A stretch of 64,000 nt of DNA from Gehongia tenuis. Lineage in GTDB: Bacteria; Bacillota; Clostridia; Christensenellales; NSJ-53. Shown piece after piece: positions 42,428 to 50,153 of the stretch. Position 1 is the stretch's first letter; each line of letters starts with the position of its first letter. The stretch is from positions 12,792-76,791 of the forward strand of contig NZ_JACRSR010000006.1 of the NCBI RefSeq assembly GCF_014384795.1, read 5' to 3'. Both the position numbers and the translations under genes were made by a program. The notes beneath the pieces are model-generated. The model had not been told where the DNA came from. It saw only the letters and a list, made by a program, of their open reading frames with translations, and did no database searches.

Positions 42428-43333
42428 ATGTTTGAAATCATAAGACGCGAGAGTGTTTACCTTTGGTACTATTTCAGCGTTCAGCTGGAGCAGCTCTTTC
42501 CCTATTGGGTGCTGGGTATGCTGCTGGGCTCCGCTGTCTCTGTCTTTCTCAAAGACAAGATACATAACACCTTTCGCGCAATCGGTGAGAAAAAGATTGG
42601 TATATTGGGCATAGTTGCCGCCAGTGTTCTTGGGATCGCTTCTCCGCTGTGTATGTACGGAACCATCCCCATTGCAGCTTCCTTTTCCAAAGGCGGAATC
42701 AAAGATGACTGGCTGGCGGCGTTTATGATGTCCTCCATCCTCTTGAATCCGCAGCTGATCCTATACAGTGCGGCGCTGGGAACGACCGCATTGGTCGTGC
42801 GGATTGTTTCCTGCTTTGTGTGCGGCATTGCTGCCGGTCTGCTGGTGCGTATTTTTTATCGAAACAAACCGTTTTTCAATTTCGAAGGATTTGCCGAACC
42901 CCGGAGCCGTGACGTTGACCCGAACATTCTGATTCGATTTTTGAAAAATCTCGGCAGGAATGTCAAGGCAACCGGAATATACTTCCTGATTGGTATTGTG
43001 CTTTCCGCATTGTTTCAGCGGTATGTACCGTCTGATATGATGACCTCCATATTCGGAGGGAACGAAGCCTTCGGCGTTCTGATGGCGGCAACCGTCGGCG
43101 TGCCGCTGTATGCCTGCGGAGGCGGAACGATTCCTCTTTTGCAGGGCTGGTTAATGGATGGAATGTCTATGGGGAGCGCGGCGGCGTTTATGATTACCGG
43201 CCCCGCCACCAAAATCACGAATTTGGGTGCAGTAAAAATTGTTCTTGGAATGAGATGTTTTTTACTCTATATTGGCTATGTGATGTTGTTTTCCCTGGCG
43301 ACAGGGTTGATTGTCAATGGGATTATATTATAA
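42428..43333 (+). CDS. YraQ/DUF318-type permease
   Basis: The 301-residue protein has about eight membrane segments and the family motifs GIASPLCMYGTIPIAAS in the first half and VGVPLYACGGGTIPLLQGWL in the second, with conserved Cys in both. The permease family includes transporters proposed to export metal or arsenic species. It is the last cargo gene, 11 bases after the Nudix gene, and is followed by a nested terminator. Confidence 0.8.
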   Translation: MFEIIRRESVYLWYYFSVQLEQLFPYWVLGMLLGSAVSVFLKDKIHNTFRAIGEKKIGILGIVAASVLGIASPLCMYGTIPIAASFSKGGIKDDWLAAFMMSSILLNPQLILYSAALGTTALVVRIVSCFVCGIAAGLLVRIFYRNKPFFNFEGFAEPRSRDVDPNILIRFLKNLGRNVKATGIYFLIGIVLSALFQRYVPSDMMTSIFGGNEAFGVLMAATVGVPLYACGGGTIPLLQGWLMDGMSMGSAAAFMITGPATKITNLGAVKIVLGMRCFLLYIGYVMLFSLATGLIVNGIIL

Positions 43334-43447
43334 TAATTGGCAAAACATCAGAAAGGTTGTGATAACATGGGAAATTAGTTGATGTAAACATTCATTAGAG
43401 AACACGAACAAATAAGTCCTCCATATACAACTGAATACTGAACACAG

Positions 43448-43495
43448 AAGCACTTGTCTTTGACCGATTGGAACGGTCAACCGACAGGTGCTTTT
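43448..43495 (+). terminator. Nested-hairpin terminator after the permease gene
   Basis: The outer arms AGCACTTGTC and GACAGGTGCT enclose an inner stem TTGACCG/CGGTCAA, followed by TTTT. A similar hairpin occurs at 52992-53036. Confidence 0.75.
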
Positions 43496-43551
43496 ATTAT
43501 TTCAAAAAATCAGAACATAAAGTCAAAAATCATATATTTCCACGGGCTATT

Positions 43552-43583
43552 GGGTGAGAGGTCAAAACCTCCGCCCTTTTTTT
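43552..43583 (+). terminator. Second terminator in the 43.5-kb intergenic region
   Basis: GGG..GAGGT pairs with ACCTC..CCC and is followed by seven T. The sequence around it (TTGGGTGAGAGG) closely resembles the terminator at 53584. The region 43334-43925 contains no gene I can support. Besides these hairpins it has a perfect 12-bp inverted repeat, CCTCACAAAATC and GATTTTGTGAGG (43683-43709). Confidence 0.6.
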
Positions 43584-43682
43584 ATTGTCCCGAAACAAAC
43601 GGAATAGATTGCCGCACCTTGAAAATTTCATAGCAGCCGCCAGAGAGATACCTGCCGCAACGGATAGCAGAGCATTATCGGA

Positions 43683-43709
43683 GTCCTCACAAAATCATGG
43701 ATTTTGTGA
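43683..43709. repeat. Perfect 12-bp inverted repeat upstream of the ATPase gene
   Basis: CCTCACAAAATC and GATTTTGTGAGG surround the three bases ATG. There is no T tail, so it is not an obvious terminator. It may be a protein-binding or replication-control site of the mobilisation module. Confidence 0.5.
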
Positions 43710-43925
43710 GGGGAGGAGGAACAGCGGAGTGAGCGATTTTTCGTGCTTGCACGGAAATGAGCGATACAGAGCTTGTGACGACGAGAGCCTGCCCTTTGCT
43801 TAATGGGTGCATAGCACCGACAGAGAGAACTCGGTCAAAGGGAGCGTGGAACGGTATGGTTTGGCTGTGCTTACATATCTCAATCCTTGCGATTGGATAT
43901 GAAAAATTTTAAGGAGGAAACGCCT

Positions 43926-44021
43926 ATGTGCAACAAAAACAAACGAAAACGACGAAAGGAGGACAGCGATGAAAAAGCTAAAAACAGTGGATGCGGATAC
44001 GCTTCTGTATCAGCCGCTTGA
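43926..44021 (+). CDS. Short basic leader frame overlapping the ATPase gene
   Basis: A 31-codon frame starts with ATG eight bases after AAGGAGG and encodes a Lys/Arg-rich peptide (MCNKNKRKRRKEDSDEKAK). It runs 53 bases into the start of the ATPase gene in another frame and contains that gene's ribosome site. This layout is typical of translational coupling. Whether the peptide itself has a function is unknown. Confidence 0.45.
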   Translation: MCNKNKRKRRKEDSDEKAKNSGCGYASVSAA

Positions 44022-45030
44022 AAAACCAAGCTTTGTGGTAGACGGTCTTATCCCTACGGGGTTAATTCTGTTCTGCGGCTCACAGAAAATCGGCAAAAGC
44101 TGGCTGATGTTAAAGCTGTGTCTATGTGTGTCAGAGGGCTTGCCCTTATGAGGACTGCCTACAACAAGGAGCGATGTGCTGTACCTCTGTTTAGAGGACA
44201 CCTTTTTTCGCATACAAGACAGGCTGTTCAAGCTGACCGATGAAGCGAGTGAACGGCTGCATTTTGCCGTGGCAAGCTGCAAGCTGTCGGACGGTCTGGT
44301 GGGGCAGCTTGAAGAATATTTAAAGCGGTATCCCGACAGCAGGCTCATTGTGATTGATACGCTCCAGAAGATACGCACCGCTTCAAAGGATAATGCCTAC
44401 GCCAACGACTACGGAGATATATCTCTTATCAAAGAATTTGCCGACAGACATTCTCTTGCGGTTGTGGTAGTACACCATATCCGCAAGCAGGGTGACAGTG
44501 ATGTGTTTAACAAGGTGTCTGGTACAACAGGGCTGACAGGAAGTGCGGACGCTACCTTTGTTTTGGAAAAGGAAAACCGTGCTTCCGATACGGCGAAGCT
44601 GTACGCTATTGGCAGAGATATTGAGTATCAGGAATTAACCCTCCGCTTTTGTGATTGCAGTTGGGAGTTAGTGGAGCGAAAAGAGCAGGAGCGGCTTGCA
44701 AGAGAAGCCGTGCCGCCTGTTCTTTTTCGGCTGGTAAACTTTATGCGTAACAAAGAAAAGTGGACGGGTACGGCAACGGAACTTCTCTGTATGTTGGAGG
44801 ACACCGAAACCGCACCCACTGTTATTACAAAGCTGCTTAATGAGTATCACGCAACTATTCTTTGTGAGAATGGTATCCAATATTCCTACCGCAGAACAAA
44901 GGCAGGCAGACGGATTATTCTTTCAAGGGGTGACAGGGTTGACAGCGGTGACAGTGATTTTGGGATACCCCCTAACGCTGACATTGCCGACACCGTTACC
45001 CCTTTATCCGATGCGAAAAGCAGAGGATAA
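43969..45030 (+). pseudogene. AAA-type replication/mobilisation ATPase, interrupted by in-frame TGA
   Basis: The frame from 43969 encodes MKKLKTVDADTLLYQPLEKP and Walker A GSQKIGKSWL, then meets TGA at 44149-44151 within LPL*GLPTTRSDVLYLCLEDTF, and continues in the same frame to 45030 with LIVIDTLQKIRTA (Walker B) and VVVVHHIRKQ. The stop stands where a Trp codon TGG would fit. Intact relatives (RepA-like/AAA_25 ATPases of Tn4451-like elements) are about 350 residues. Downstream re-initiation would lose the Walker A motif, so the gene is probably inactive unless the base is an error. Confidence 0.75.
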
Positions 45031-45082
45031 AACAAGTCGAAGCCTTGTCATAAGGGAGTCCAGAGGGAACATCTGGCACACC

Positions 45083-45120
45083 TCCTTGCTCCGCAAGGTG
45101 TAGTGTGTTACACCCTGTAA
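45083..45120 (+). other. oriT of the MobV (pMV158/Tn4451) type
   Basis: GGTGTA (45097-45102) and TACACC (45109-45114) flank the loop GTGTGT. This reproduces the pMV158 nic hairpin, in which TAGTGTG/TTA is cut. Here TAGTGTG is at 45101-45107, predicting a nick between 45107 and 45108. A second hairpin, CCTTGC and GCAAGG (45084-45098), lies just before. The site is about 240 bases upstream of the relaxase gene, the usual position. The remaining bases of 45031-45346 hold no gene. Confidence 0.75.
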
Positions 45121-45346
45121 ACGCAGTCATAAAAATCGGAGATTTTTTGACCGCAGGGGTGGATTTACGAGCCGAGGAAAAGGCGAGAAAATCTCACGCC
45201 TGCACCTTGTGTTTATGGGGTGTTCTCCCGTAAGGGTTGACAGCGGCAGGGTATCCCAAATTACCTGTCATCACTGTCACCGCTGTCAACCTGTCGGGCA
45301 AGGCTGTAACTATTTGCACAGTTAAAATGATTGGAGGAATATAAAA

Positions 45347-46312
45347 ATGCCCTATGCAATCCTACGTTTTCAGAAGCGAAAAGCAGGCTCTGTCGCTTCC
45401 TGTGAACGCCATAACGAGCGAAAAAAGGAAGCCTACAAGAGTAACCCAGACATTGATACGGAACGCTCAAAGGACAATTACCACCTTGTCGCACCGCCGA
45501 GATACACCTATAAAAAGGAAATCAACCGTATGGTGCGTGAAGCAGGCTGCAAGGTACGCCGTGACAGCGTGATGTTGGTGGAAACGCTTATCACCGCTTC
45601 ACCCGAATTTATGAACAGTTTAGCACCCGCAGAGCAAAAAGAGTATTTTACGATGGCTCTTGACTTCCTTGCGGAGCGTGTGGGAAAACAAAATATCATC
45701 TCCGCTGTGGTGCATATGGACGAGAAAACGCCCCATATGCACCTTTGCTTTACCCCTATCACACCTGATAACAAGCTGTCCGCCAAAGCCTTTTTAGGCA
45801 ATCAAAAGAGCCTGTCACAGTGGCAGACCGATTACCACGAGCGTATGTCCTCTCGGTGGCACGAACTTGAAAGAGGTCAATCGTCAATGATTACCAAACG
45901 AAAGCATCTCCCCACTTGGCTTTTTAAATTGGGTGGGAGACTCGATAAACAGTATGAGGAAATCGTAAACGCTCTGTCGGATATTAACGCCTTTAACGCA
46001 GGAAAAAAGCGTGATAAAGCAGTTGCTTTGCTTGAAAACTGGCTGCCAGAAGTGGAAAAATTCTCACGGGAAATTAGCAAGCAAAGTGCGTATATCGACA
46101 GTCTGAAAGAACGTATCGGGCAGGAATCCGACTATGCCGAGCGTATGCGTGACGGGAAGTATGCGGAGGAATTAAAGGTACAGAAAGCAAATCAAAAGAT
46201 ATTTGAATTGCAGCGTACCAACAGCCAGATGGAACGGATTTTAAAGAAAATCCCGCCCGAAGTCTTAGAGGAAATACAAAAAAATAACAGAAAGAAATCA
46301 AGAGAAAGGTAA
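45347..46312 (+). CDS. MobV-family relaxase (Mob/Pre, TnpZ-like)
   Basis: The 321-residue protein begins with AILRFQKRKAGSVASCERHNERKKEAY, typical of plasmid Mob/Pre proteins, and has the metal-binding HMDEKTPHMHLCFTPI motif near residue 123. It should nick the adjacent oriT and lead the strand into a recipient with help from a co-resident conjugation system. The C-terminal third is a predicted coiled coil. In Tn4451 the same function is called TnpZ. ATTGGAGGA precedes the ATG. The ParB-like gene follows after nine bases. Confidence 0.9.
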   Translation: MPYAILRFQKRKAGSVASCERHNERKKEAYKSNPDIDTERSKDNYHLVAPPRYTYKKEINRMVREAGCKVRRDSVMLVETLITASPEFMNSLAPAEQKEYFTMALDFLAERVGKQNIISAVVHMDEKTPHMHLCFTPITPDNKLSAKAFLGNQKSLSQWQTDYHERMSSRWHELERGQSSMITKRKHLPTWLFKLGGRLDKQYEEIVNALSDINAFNAGKKRDKAVALLENWLPEVEKFSREISKQSAYIDSLKERIGQESDYAERMRDGKYAEELKVQKANQKIFELQRTNSQMERILKKIPPEVLEEIQKNNRKKSRER

Positions 46313-46321
46313 GGTTTTACG

Positions 46322-47176
46322 ATGAAAAAACAGGAATTTGTGATGTTAAATACAGCAGATTTACACCCATTCCCCGACAATCCTTTTCGGGTTGTGGAGG
46401 ATGAATTACTCATAGAATTAGCAGAAAGCATAAAGGAGTTTGGTATGGTAACGCCGATTATTACCCGCCAAAAAGAGGACGGAAACGGTTATGAGGTCAT
46501 TGCAGGGCAGCGGCGTGTCCGTGCTTCCGAGCTTGCAGGGATTGAAAAAGTTCCTGCTTTTGTTTTGCCCTTAGACCGTGATAGGGCGATTATCACCCTT
46601 GTGGACAGCAACATTCAGCGTGAAAATATCCTGCCCAGTGAGCGTGCCTTTGCTTACAAGATGAAATTGGAGGCAATGAAACGGCAGGGTTTCCGCACGG
46701 ATTTAACTTCTGACCAAGTTGGGCAGAAGTTGACTTCGGTGGAATTACTTGCGAAGCAGTCAGCCAACAGTCGCACACAAATACAGCGTTTTATCCGTCT
46801 GACAGAGTTAATCTCTCCCATTTTGCAGATGGTGGACGAGGATAAAATCTCTCTTACGCCTGCTGTTGAACTGTCTTTTCTGAAAAAAGACGAGCAGGAA
46901 AATCTCCTTGTCACGATGGAAAGTGAGGACGCTACTCCCTCGCTCTCACAGTCGCAGCGGATGAAAAGGTTAAGTCAAATGGGGCGGCTTGATATGGACG
47001 CTATCTTTGAGATTATGACCGAGGAAAAGGGCAACCAAAAGGAAACCGTTAAAATCCGTATGGACAAGCTGAAAAAATACTTTCCCAAAGGCACTACGCC
47101 ACAGCAGATTGAGGAGATGATTATCCGCCTGCTTGAGCGTGAGCTTGCAAGAAAACGCAGCCGTGACAGCCGATAA
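46322..47176 (+). CDS. ParB/Spo0J-like nuclease-fold partition protein
   Basis: The 284-residue protein has the ParB N-terminal core: LHPFPDNPFRVVEDELLIELAESIKEFG, VIAGQRRVRASELAG and NIQRENILPSERAFAYKMKLEAMK, followed by the helix-turn-helix region SVELLAKQSANSRTQIQRFIRLTE. It may stabilise the element's circular form or regulate its genes. No ParA partner is visible in the element. It is tightly linked to the relaxase gene. Confidence 0.88.
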   Translation: MKKQEFVMLNTADLHPFPDNPFRVVEDELLIELAESIKEFGMVTPIITRQKEDGNGYEVIAGQRRVRASELAGIEKVPAFVLPLDRDRAIITLVDSNIQRENILPSERAFAYKMKLEAMKRQGFRTDLTSDQVGQKLTSVELLAKQSANSRTQIQRFIRLTELISPILQMVDEDKISLTPAVELSFLKKDEQENLLVTMESEDATPSLSQSQRMKRLSQMGRLDMDAIFEIMTEEKGNQKETVKIRMDKLKKYFPKGTTPQQIEEMIIRLLERELARKRSRDSR

Positions 47177-47219
47177 AGGTTTGTTTTGAGTTGGTAAAAG
47201 AAAGCTGAGGTAACAGAAA

Positions 47220-47444
47220 ATGAAGGATATTCAAAGTGAAATCACAAAGGAAATTGCCGTTTTGTCGGTAAGTGAAAGCGGCTACACCAAAGAAATCAAT
47301 CTTGTATCTTGGAATGGTGCAGAGCCAAAATATGATATTCGCAGCTTTTCGCCTAACCGAGAGAAATGCGGTAAGGGTATTACACTGACGGGAACAGAAG
47401 TAAAAATGCTGCTTGAAGCGTTGAAAAAAGAACTGAATAACTAA
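47220..47444 (+). CDS. PC4/YdbC-like small DNA-binding protein
   Basis: This 74-residue protein has the fold markers of the YdbC/PC4 family of single-strand DNA-binding proteins (VSESGYTKEINLVSWNGAEPKYDIRSFSPNREKCGKGITLTGTEVKMLLEALKKEL; shown here by its conserved W, DIR and GITL positions). Such proteins are regular companions of relaxase-recombinase modules in Bacillota. It may bind transferred single-stranded DNA. A terminator follows 14 bases later. Confidence 0.7.
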   Translation: MKDIQSEITKEIAVLSVSESGYTKEINLVSWNGAEPKYDIRSFSPNREKCGKGITLTGTEVKMLLEALKKELNN

Positions 47445-47458
47445 ATCAATTTTGGATT

Positions 47459-47484
47459 GGGAGCGTTTTCGGACGCTCCTTTTC
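47459..47484 (+). terminator. Terminator after the PC4-like gene
   Basis: GGAGCGT and ACGCTCC pair around TTTCGG and are followed by TTTT. Confidence 0.7.
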
Positions 47485-47509
47485 CATTTTTTTAAAGGAG
47501 GATATGCTT

Positions 47510-47701
47510 ATGGCAAGAACAGTTACACGTCCGAAAATATCCGTACAGGCGGCATATACGGGCGAAAAAGATATGCGTGAGGTTTTCATTTCTCTGCTTA
47601 TTTCGAAGGTACGGAACGGAAAAAACTCTGTTCGCACCTTTGAGATAATAAAGGATACAGAATACAATATAGGCACAACACAGATAAAGGAGGCAAGTTA
47701 A
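47510..47701 (+). CDS. Small hypothetical protein before the recombinase
   Basis: The 63-residue protein (starts MARTVTRPKISV) is not one I recognise. AAAGGAGG lies eight or so bases before the ATG at 47510; an ATG at 47504 is also possible. Its stop is directly followed by the recombinase start codon (TAAATG), so expression of the two is linked. Similar short frames occur at this place in Tn4451-like elements. Confidence 0.6.
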   Translation: MARTVTRPKISVQAAYTGEKDMREVFISLLISKVRNGKNSVRTFEIIKDTEYNIGTTQIKEAS

Positions 47702-49390
47702 ATGGGTATTTTAAGAACAGCATTATACTGCCGTTTGTCGAAAGACGATATGCTGCAAGGCGATAGCGAAAGCATTAAAACACAAAAAGCAATGCTCACG
47801 CAGTATGCAAAGGAACACGGATTTATGGTAGTCGAGGTCTATGTGGACGATGGGTACAGCGGTCTGAATTTTGACCGTCCAGACTTTAACCGTATGCTCG
47901 ATGACATTGAAGCAGGCAAGATTGATGTGGTCATCACAAAGGATTTATCCCGTTTGGGGCGTGACCATTTGAAGGTCGGACACTTCACAGAAATTTACTT
48001 CCCAATGAAAAATGTACGGTATATCGCCGTTAATGATATGGTGGATACCGCCAACAAGAACAACGATATAGCAGCCTTAAAAAATGTAATGAACGAGTTT
48101 TACAGCCGTGATAATTCCCGTAAAATCCGTTCTTCTGTCCGTGCAAGAGCAAAAGCTGGACTTTACCGCTGTTCCTTTAATCCTATCGGCTATCGCAAAG
48201 CACCCGATAATCATAACAAGCTGATAGTTGACGAGGAAACAGCCCCTATTGTCAAGCGTATTTTTCAGCTTGCCTATGAGGGTGTTGGCTCTCACAAAAT
48301 TGCAACAATGTTTCGCAAGGAGCAGATACCCTGTCCTTCTTGGTGGCTGCACAGCAGAGGTGAAAAGGATTATTCCAAACGCTTTGAGAAGCCAGAAAAC
48401 AAATATATCTGGTCGCATACGGTCATCAGCAACATCATCAAAAATCCTCTCTATCTCGGACATTCAGTTATGTGCAAAACAGAAGCAATTTTCAAGGTGG
48501 GCAAAAGCAAAAAAGTACCCGAAGCGGAACGCATACGGGTTGATAACACCCACGAGCCGCTTATCGCACAGGAGATTTTTGACGGGGCGAATCAAAAGAT
48601 ACTGAGCCGAAAACGAGAGGACACAAGCGGCAATGTATCAATTTTTGCAGGGCTTATCAAGTGCGGCACTTGCGGCAGGGCAATGTGTCAGAGGTATTGG
48701 GGCAAGGATAGACATCGTATTTTCGTCTGCTCCACCTACGGAAATAACACGAAAGACTGCACAGACCACCGCATATTTTACGAGGATTTATATAACGCTG
48801 TGCTTGCGGATATTCAGTATCACGCCCGCCTTGCTTTTGAAAACCGTGCGGCGGCTGTGGCTTTGGCGGTTAAAATGAACGATAAAGCGGACGGAAACCG
48901 TGGAAAAAGCAATGAAAGCAAGCTGAAACAGGCAAAGAAACGCTGTGATAAAGTGACAAGATTATTTGACAGGCTGTACGAGGACTCTCTTTCTGGGCGT
49001 ATCTCAAACGATAATTTCACCCGTCTGATTAACAAATATCAGTCTGAGCAGGAGCAATTACAAAGGCAGATAGAACAGCTTGAAAGCACGATGCAGGCGG
49101 TAAAGGATAATCAGAGCAATGCCGTGCAATGGGCGGATTTGATGTCACAGTACGCAGGCATACTGGAGCTTACCACCGAAAATCTCAATCTTCTTATTGA
49201 GCGAATAGAAGTATTTAACCGAACGCAGACAGAAGCCGAGGCAGAACAGATTATTAAAATCTGTTACCGCTTCGGCGGGTACATAGGGGAACGCCGTTTC
49301 AATGCAAAGGTTTTGAAGCACCCTTGTAAGAAATTTTGTTCTTCGGAAAGGAAAGTCAATGAAAGAGAAAAAGTATTATCTGTATCTTGA
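47702..49390 (+). CDS. Large serine recombinase (TnpX type), intact
   Basis: The 562-residue protein has the resolvase catalytic domain ([11 protein letters not shown] with the nucleophilic Ser near residue 13, VDDGYSGLNFDRPDFNRML, KDLSRLGRDHLKVG), a recombinase domain (PIGYRKAPDNHNK), a zinc ribbon (KCGTCGRAMCQRYWG) and a long C-terminal coiled coil. It catalyses excision and insertion of a circular element, as TnpX does for Tn4451. It is about 8 kb from the right end of the whole element, so it may belong to a nested module. The frame is intact. Confidence 0.92.
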   Translation: MGILRTALYCRLSKDDMLQGDSESIKTQKAMLTQYAKEHGFMVVEVYVDDGYSGLNFDRPDFNRMLDDIEAGKIDVVITKDLSRLGRDHLKVGHFTEIYFPMKNVRYIAVNDMVDTANKNNDIAALKNVMNEFYSRDNSRKIRSSVRARAKAGLYRCSFNPIGYRKAPDNHNKLIVDEETAPIVKRIFQLAYEGVGSHKIATMFRKEQIPCPSWWLHSRGEKDYSKRFEKPENKYIWSHTVISNIIKNPLYLGHSVMCKTEAIFKVGKSKKVPEAERIRVDNTHEPLIAQEIFDGANQKILSRKREDTSGNVSIFAGLIKCGTCGRAMCQRYWGKDRHRIFVCSTYGNNTKDCTDHRIFYEDLYNAVLADIQYHARLAFENRAAAVALAVKMNDKADGNRGKSNESKLKQAKKRCDKVTRLFDRLYEDSLSGRISNDNFTRLINKYQSEQEQLQRQIEQLESTMQAVKDNQSNAVQWADLMSQYAGILELTTENLNLLIERIEVFNRTQTEAEAEQIIKICYRFGGYIGERRFNAKVLKHPCKKFCSSERKVNEREKVLSVS

Positions 49391-49532
49391 CGAGCAGGAG
49401 CGAAAGCTGTTGATTTACGCTCTGAATGGGTTTCGCAGCAAGCTGATAGCTGAGGGCAGATATACAGACTGTGTGGACGAACTGCTCATTAAGGTTATTT
49501 ACGCAAAAACAGTGAAACTGAAAATACGATAA
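49359..49532 (+). CDS. Small conserved protein overlapping the recombinase 3' end
   Basis: A 57-codon frame starts with ATG at 49359, after CGGAAAGGAA, and overlaps the last 32 bases of the recombinase gene. The peptide begins MKEKKYYLYLDEQERKLL and has a helical, charged composition. Similar short genes accompany TnpX-type recombinases in gut Bacillota, but no function is known to me. A ribosome site for tnpV follows its stop. Confidence 0.6.
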   Translation: MKEKKYYLYLDEQERKLLIYALNGFRSKLIAEGRYTDCVDELLIKVIYAKTVKLKIR

Positions 49533-49547
49533 CGGGAGGATTGCATA

Positions 49548-49925
49548 ATGGAAAAGTATATTTTTGATGAAAGCAACGGGCTGTGGTATGAGCTGCAAGG
49601 AGATTATTATATCCCCTGTCTTACCTTACCAGCCGAAAAGGAAAAGCCGATAGGCCTTTTCGGACAGCGGCACAGGCGGTATCTGAGGGAGTACCGCCGA
49701 ATTACATATACCAATCTTTTTACAAGCGGCAGGCTCAATTCTTACCTTGCCGACATAGACGAACAGGCACAGCAACGCTTTGAAACGATTACAGAGCAGA
49801 TGAAGCAGGCACAGGGTATTACGGAGCAGCTAAAGGCGGAAAACGCCTTAGAATGGACAGGAAGAATGAATAACATTCGAGCGTGTGCTGTTGAGATTGT
49901 AGATAGAGAAATAATCTACGCATAG
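49548..49925 (+). CDS. tnpV: TnpV family transposon protein
   Basis: The 125-residue protein matches TnpV of Tn4451-type elements: YIFDESNGLWYELQGDYYIP, then RRYLREYRRITYTNLFTSGRLNSYLADIDEQAQQ. Its biochemical role is not known; it always accompanies this class of recombinase. ACGGGAGGA precedes the ATG. A strong terminator follows, which probably ends the mobilisation module. Confidence 0.85.
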   Translation: MEKYIFDESNGLWYELQGDYYIPCLTLPAEKEKPIGLFGQRHRRYLREYRRITYTNLFTSGRLNSYLADIDEQAQQRFETITEQMKQAQGITEQLKAENALEWTGRMNNIRACAVEIVDREIIYA

Positions 49926-49927
49926 GG

Positions 49928-49966
49928 AAAAACGGCAGGGAGAAATCTCTGCCGTTTTTCTTTTTG
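49928..49966 (+). terminator. Terminator after tnpV
   Basis: AAAAACGGCAG and CTGCCGTTTTT form a perfect 11-bp stem around a ten-base loop, followed by CTTTTT. Confidence 0.85.
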
Positions 49967-50060
49967 GGAAGAGTTCAGTTAAACAATTCGAAATATCTTG
50001 CAATGAGATTATTAAATCTCTATAAGCAAGCTATTAGATGTCATTTTTTGTTTCCTTTGC

Positions 50061-50089
50061 TTGAAAAACAGCTTGTTTTTTGCTATAAT
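50061..50089 (+). promoter_or_regulatory. Promoter of the MerR-ABC operon, TTGAAA-17-TATAAT
   Basis: TTGAAA (50061-50066) and TATAAT (50084-50089) are spaced by 17 bases, about 65 bases upstream of the MerR start. Confidence 0.7.
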
Positions 50090-50093
50090 AAAC

Positions 50094-50146
50094 CCTCCAC
50101 TATAACACCAGACTTTTTTAGTGTGGTATTATAGTTTGGCAGGAGG
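50094..50146 (+). promoter_or_regulatory. Possible Shine-Dalgarno-sequestering leader hairpin of the MerR gene
   Basis: ACTATAACACCA (50099-50110) pairs with TGGTATTATAGT (50124-50135) at 11 of 12 positions. The flanking CCTCC (50094-50098) can extend the stem by pairing with the ribosome site GGAGG (50142-50146). It lies downstream of the -10 box, so it is within the RNA leader, or else it is an operator. Confidence 0.45.
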
Positions 50147-50153
50147 TGGTTTT

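Noticed and set aside
43585..43803. 72-codon plus-strand frame in the 43.6-kb gap
   Set aside because: It crosses a perfect inverted repeat, has no good ribosome site, and does not resemble a known protein.
44149..44151. TGA read as Trp by an alternative genetic code
   Set aside because: TGA serves as a normal stop for many genes in the window, for example leuS neighbours and tnp genes, so a point mutation or error is simpler.
43334..49966. Precise ends of a separately nested Tn4451-like element
   Set aside because: No matching end sequences or target duplication could be found around 43.4 and 49.97 kb, so the nesting remains a suspicion only.
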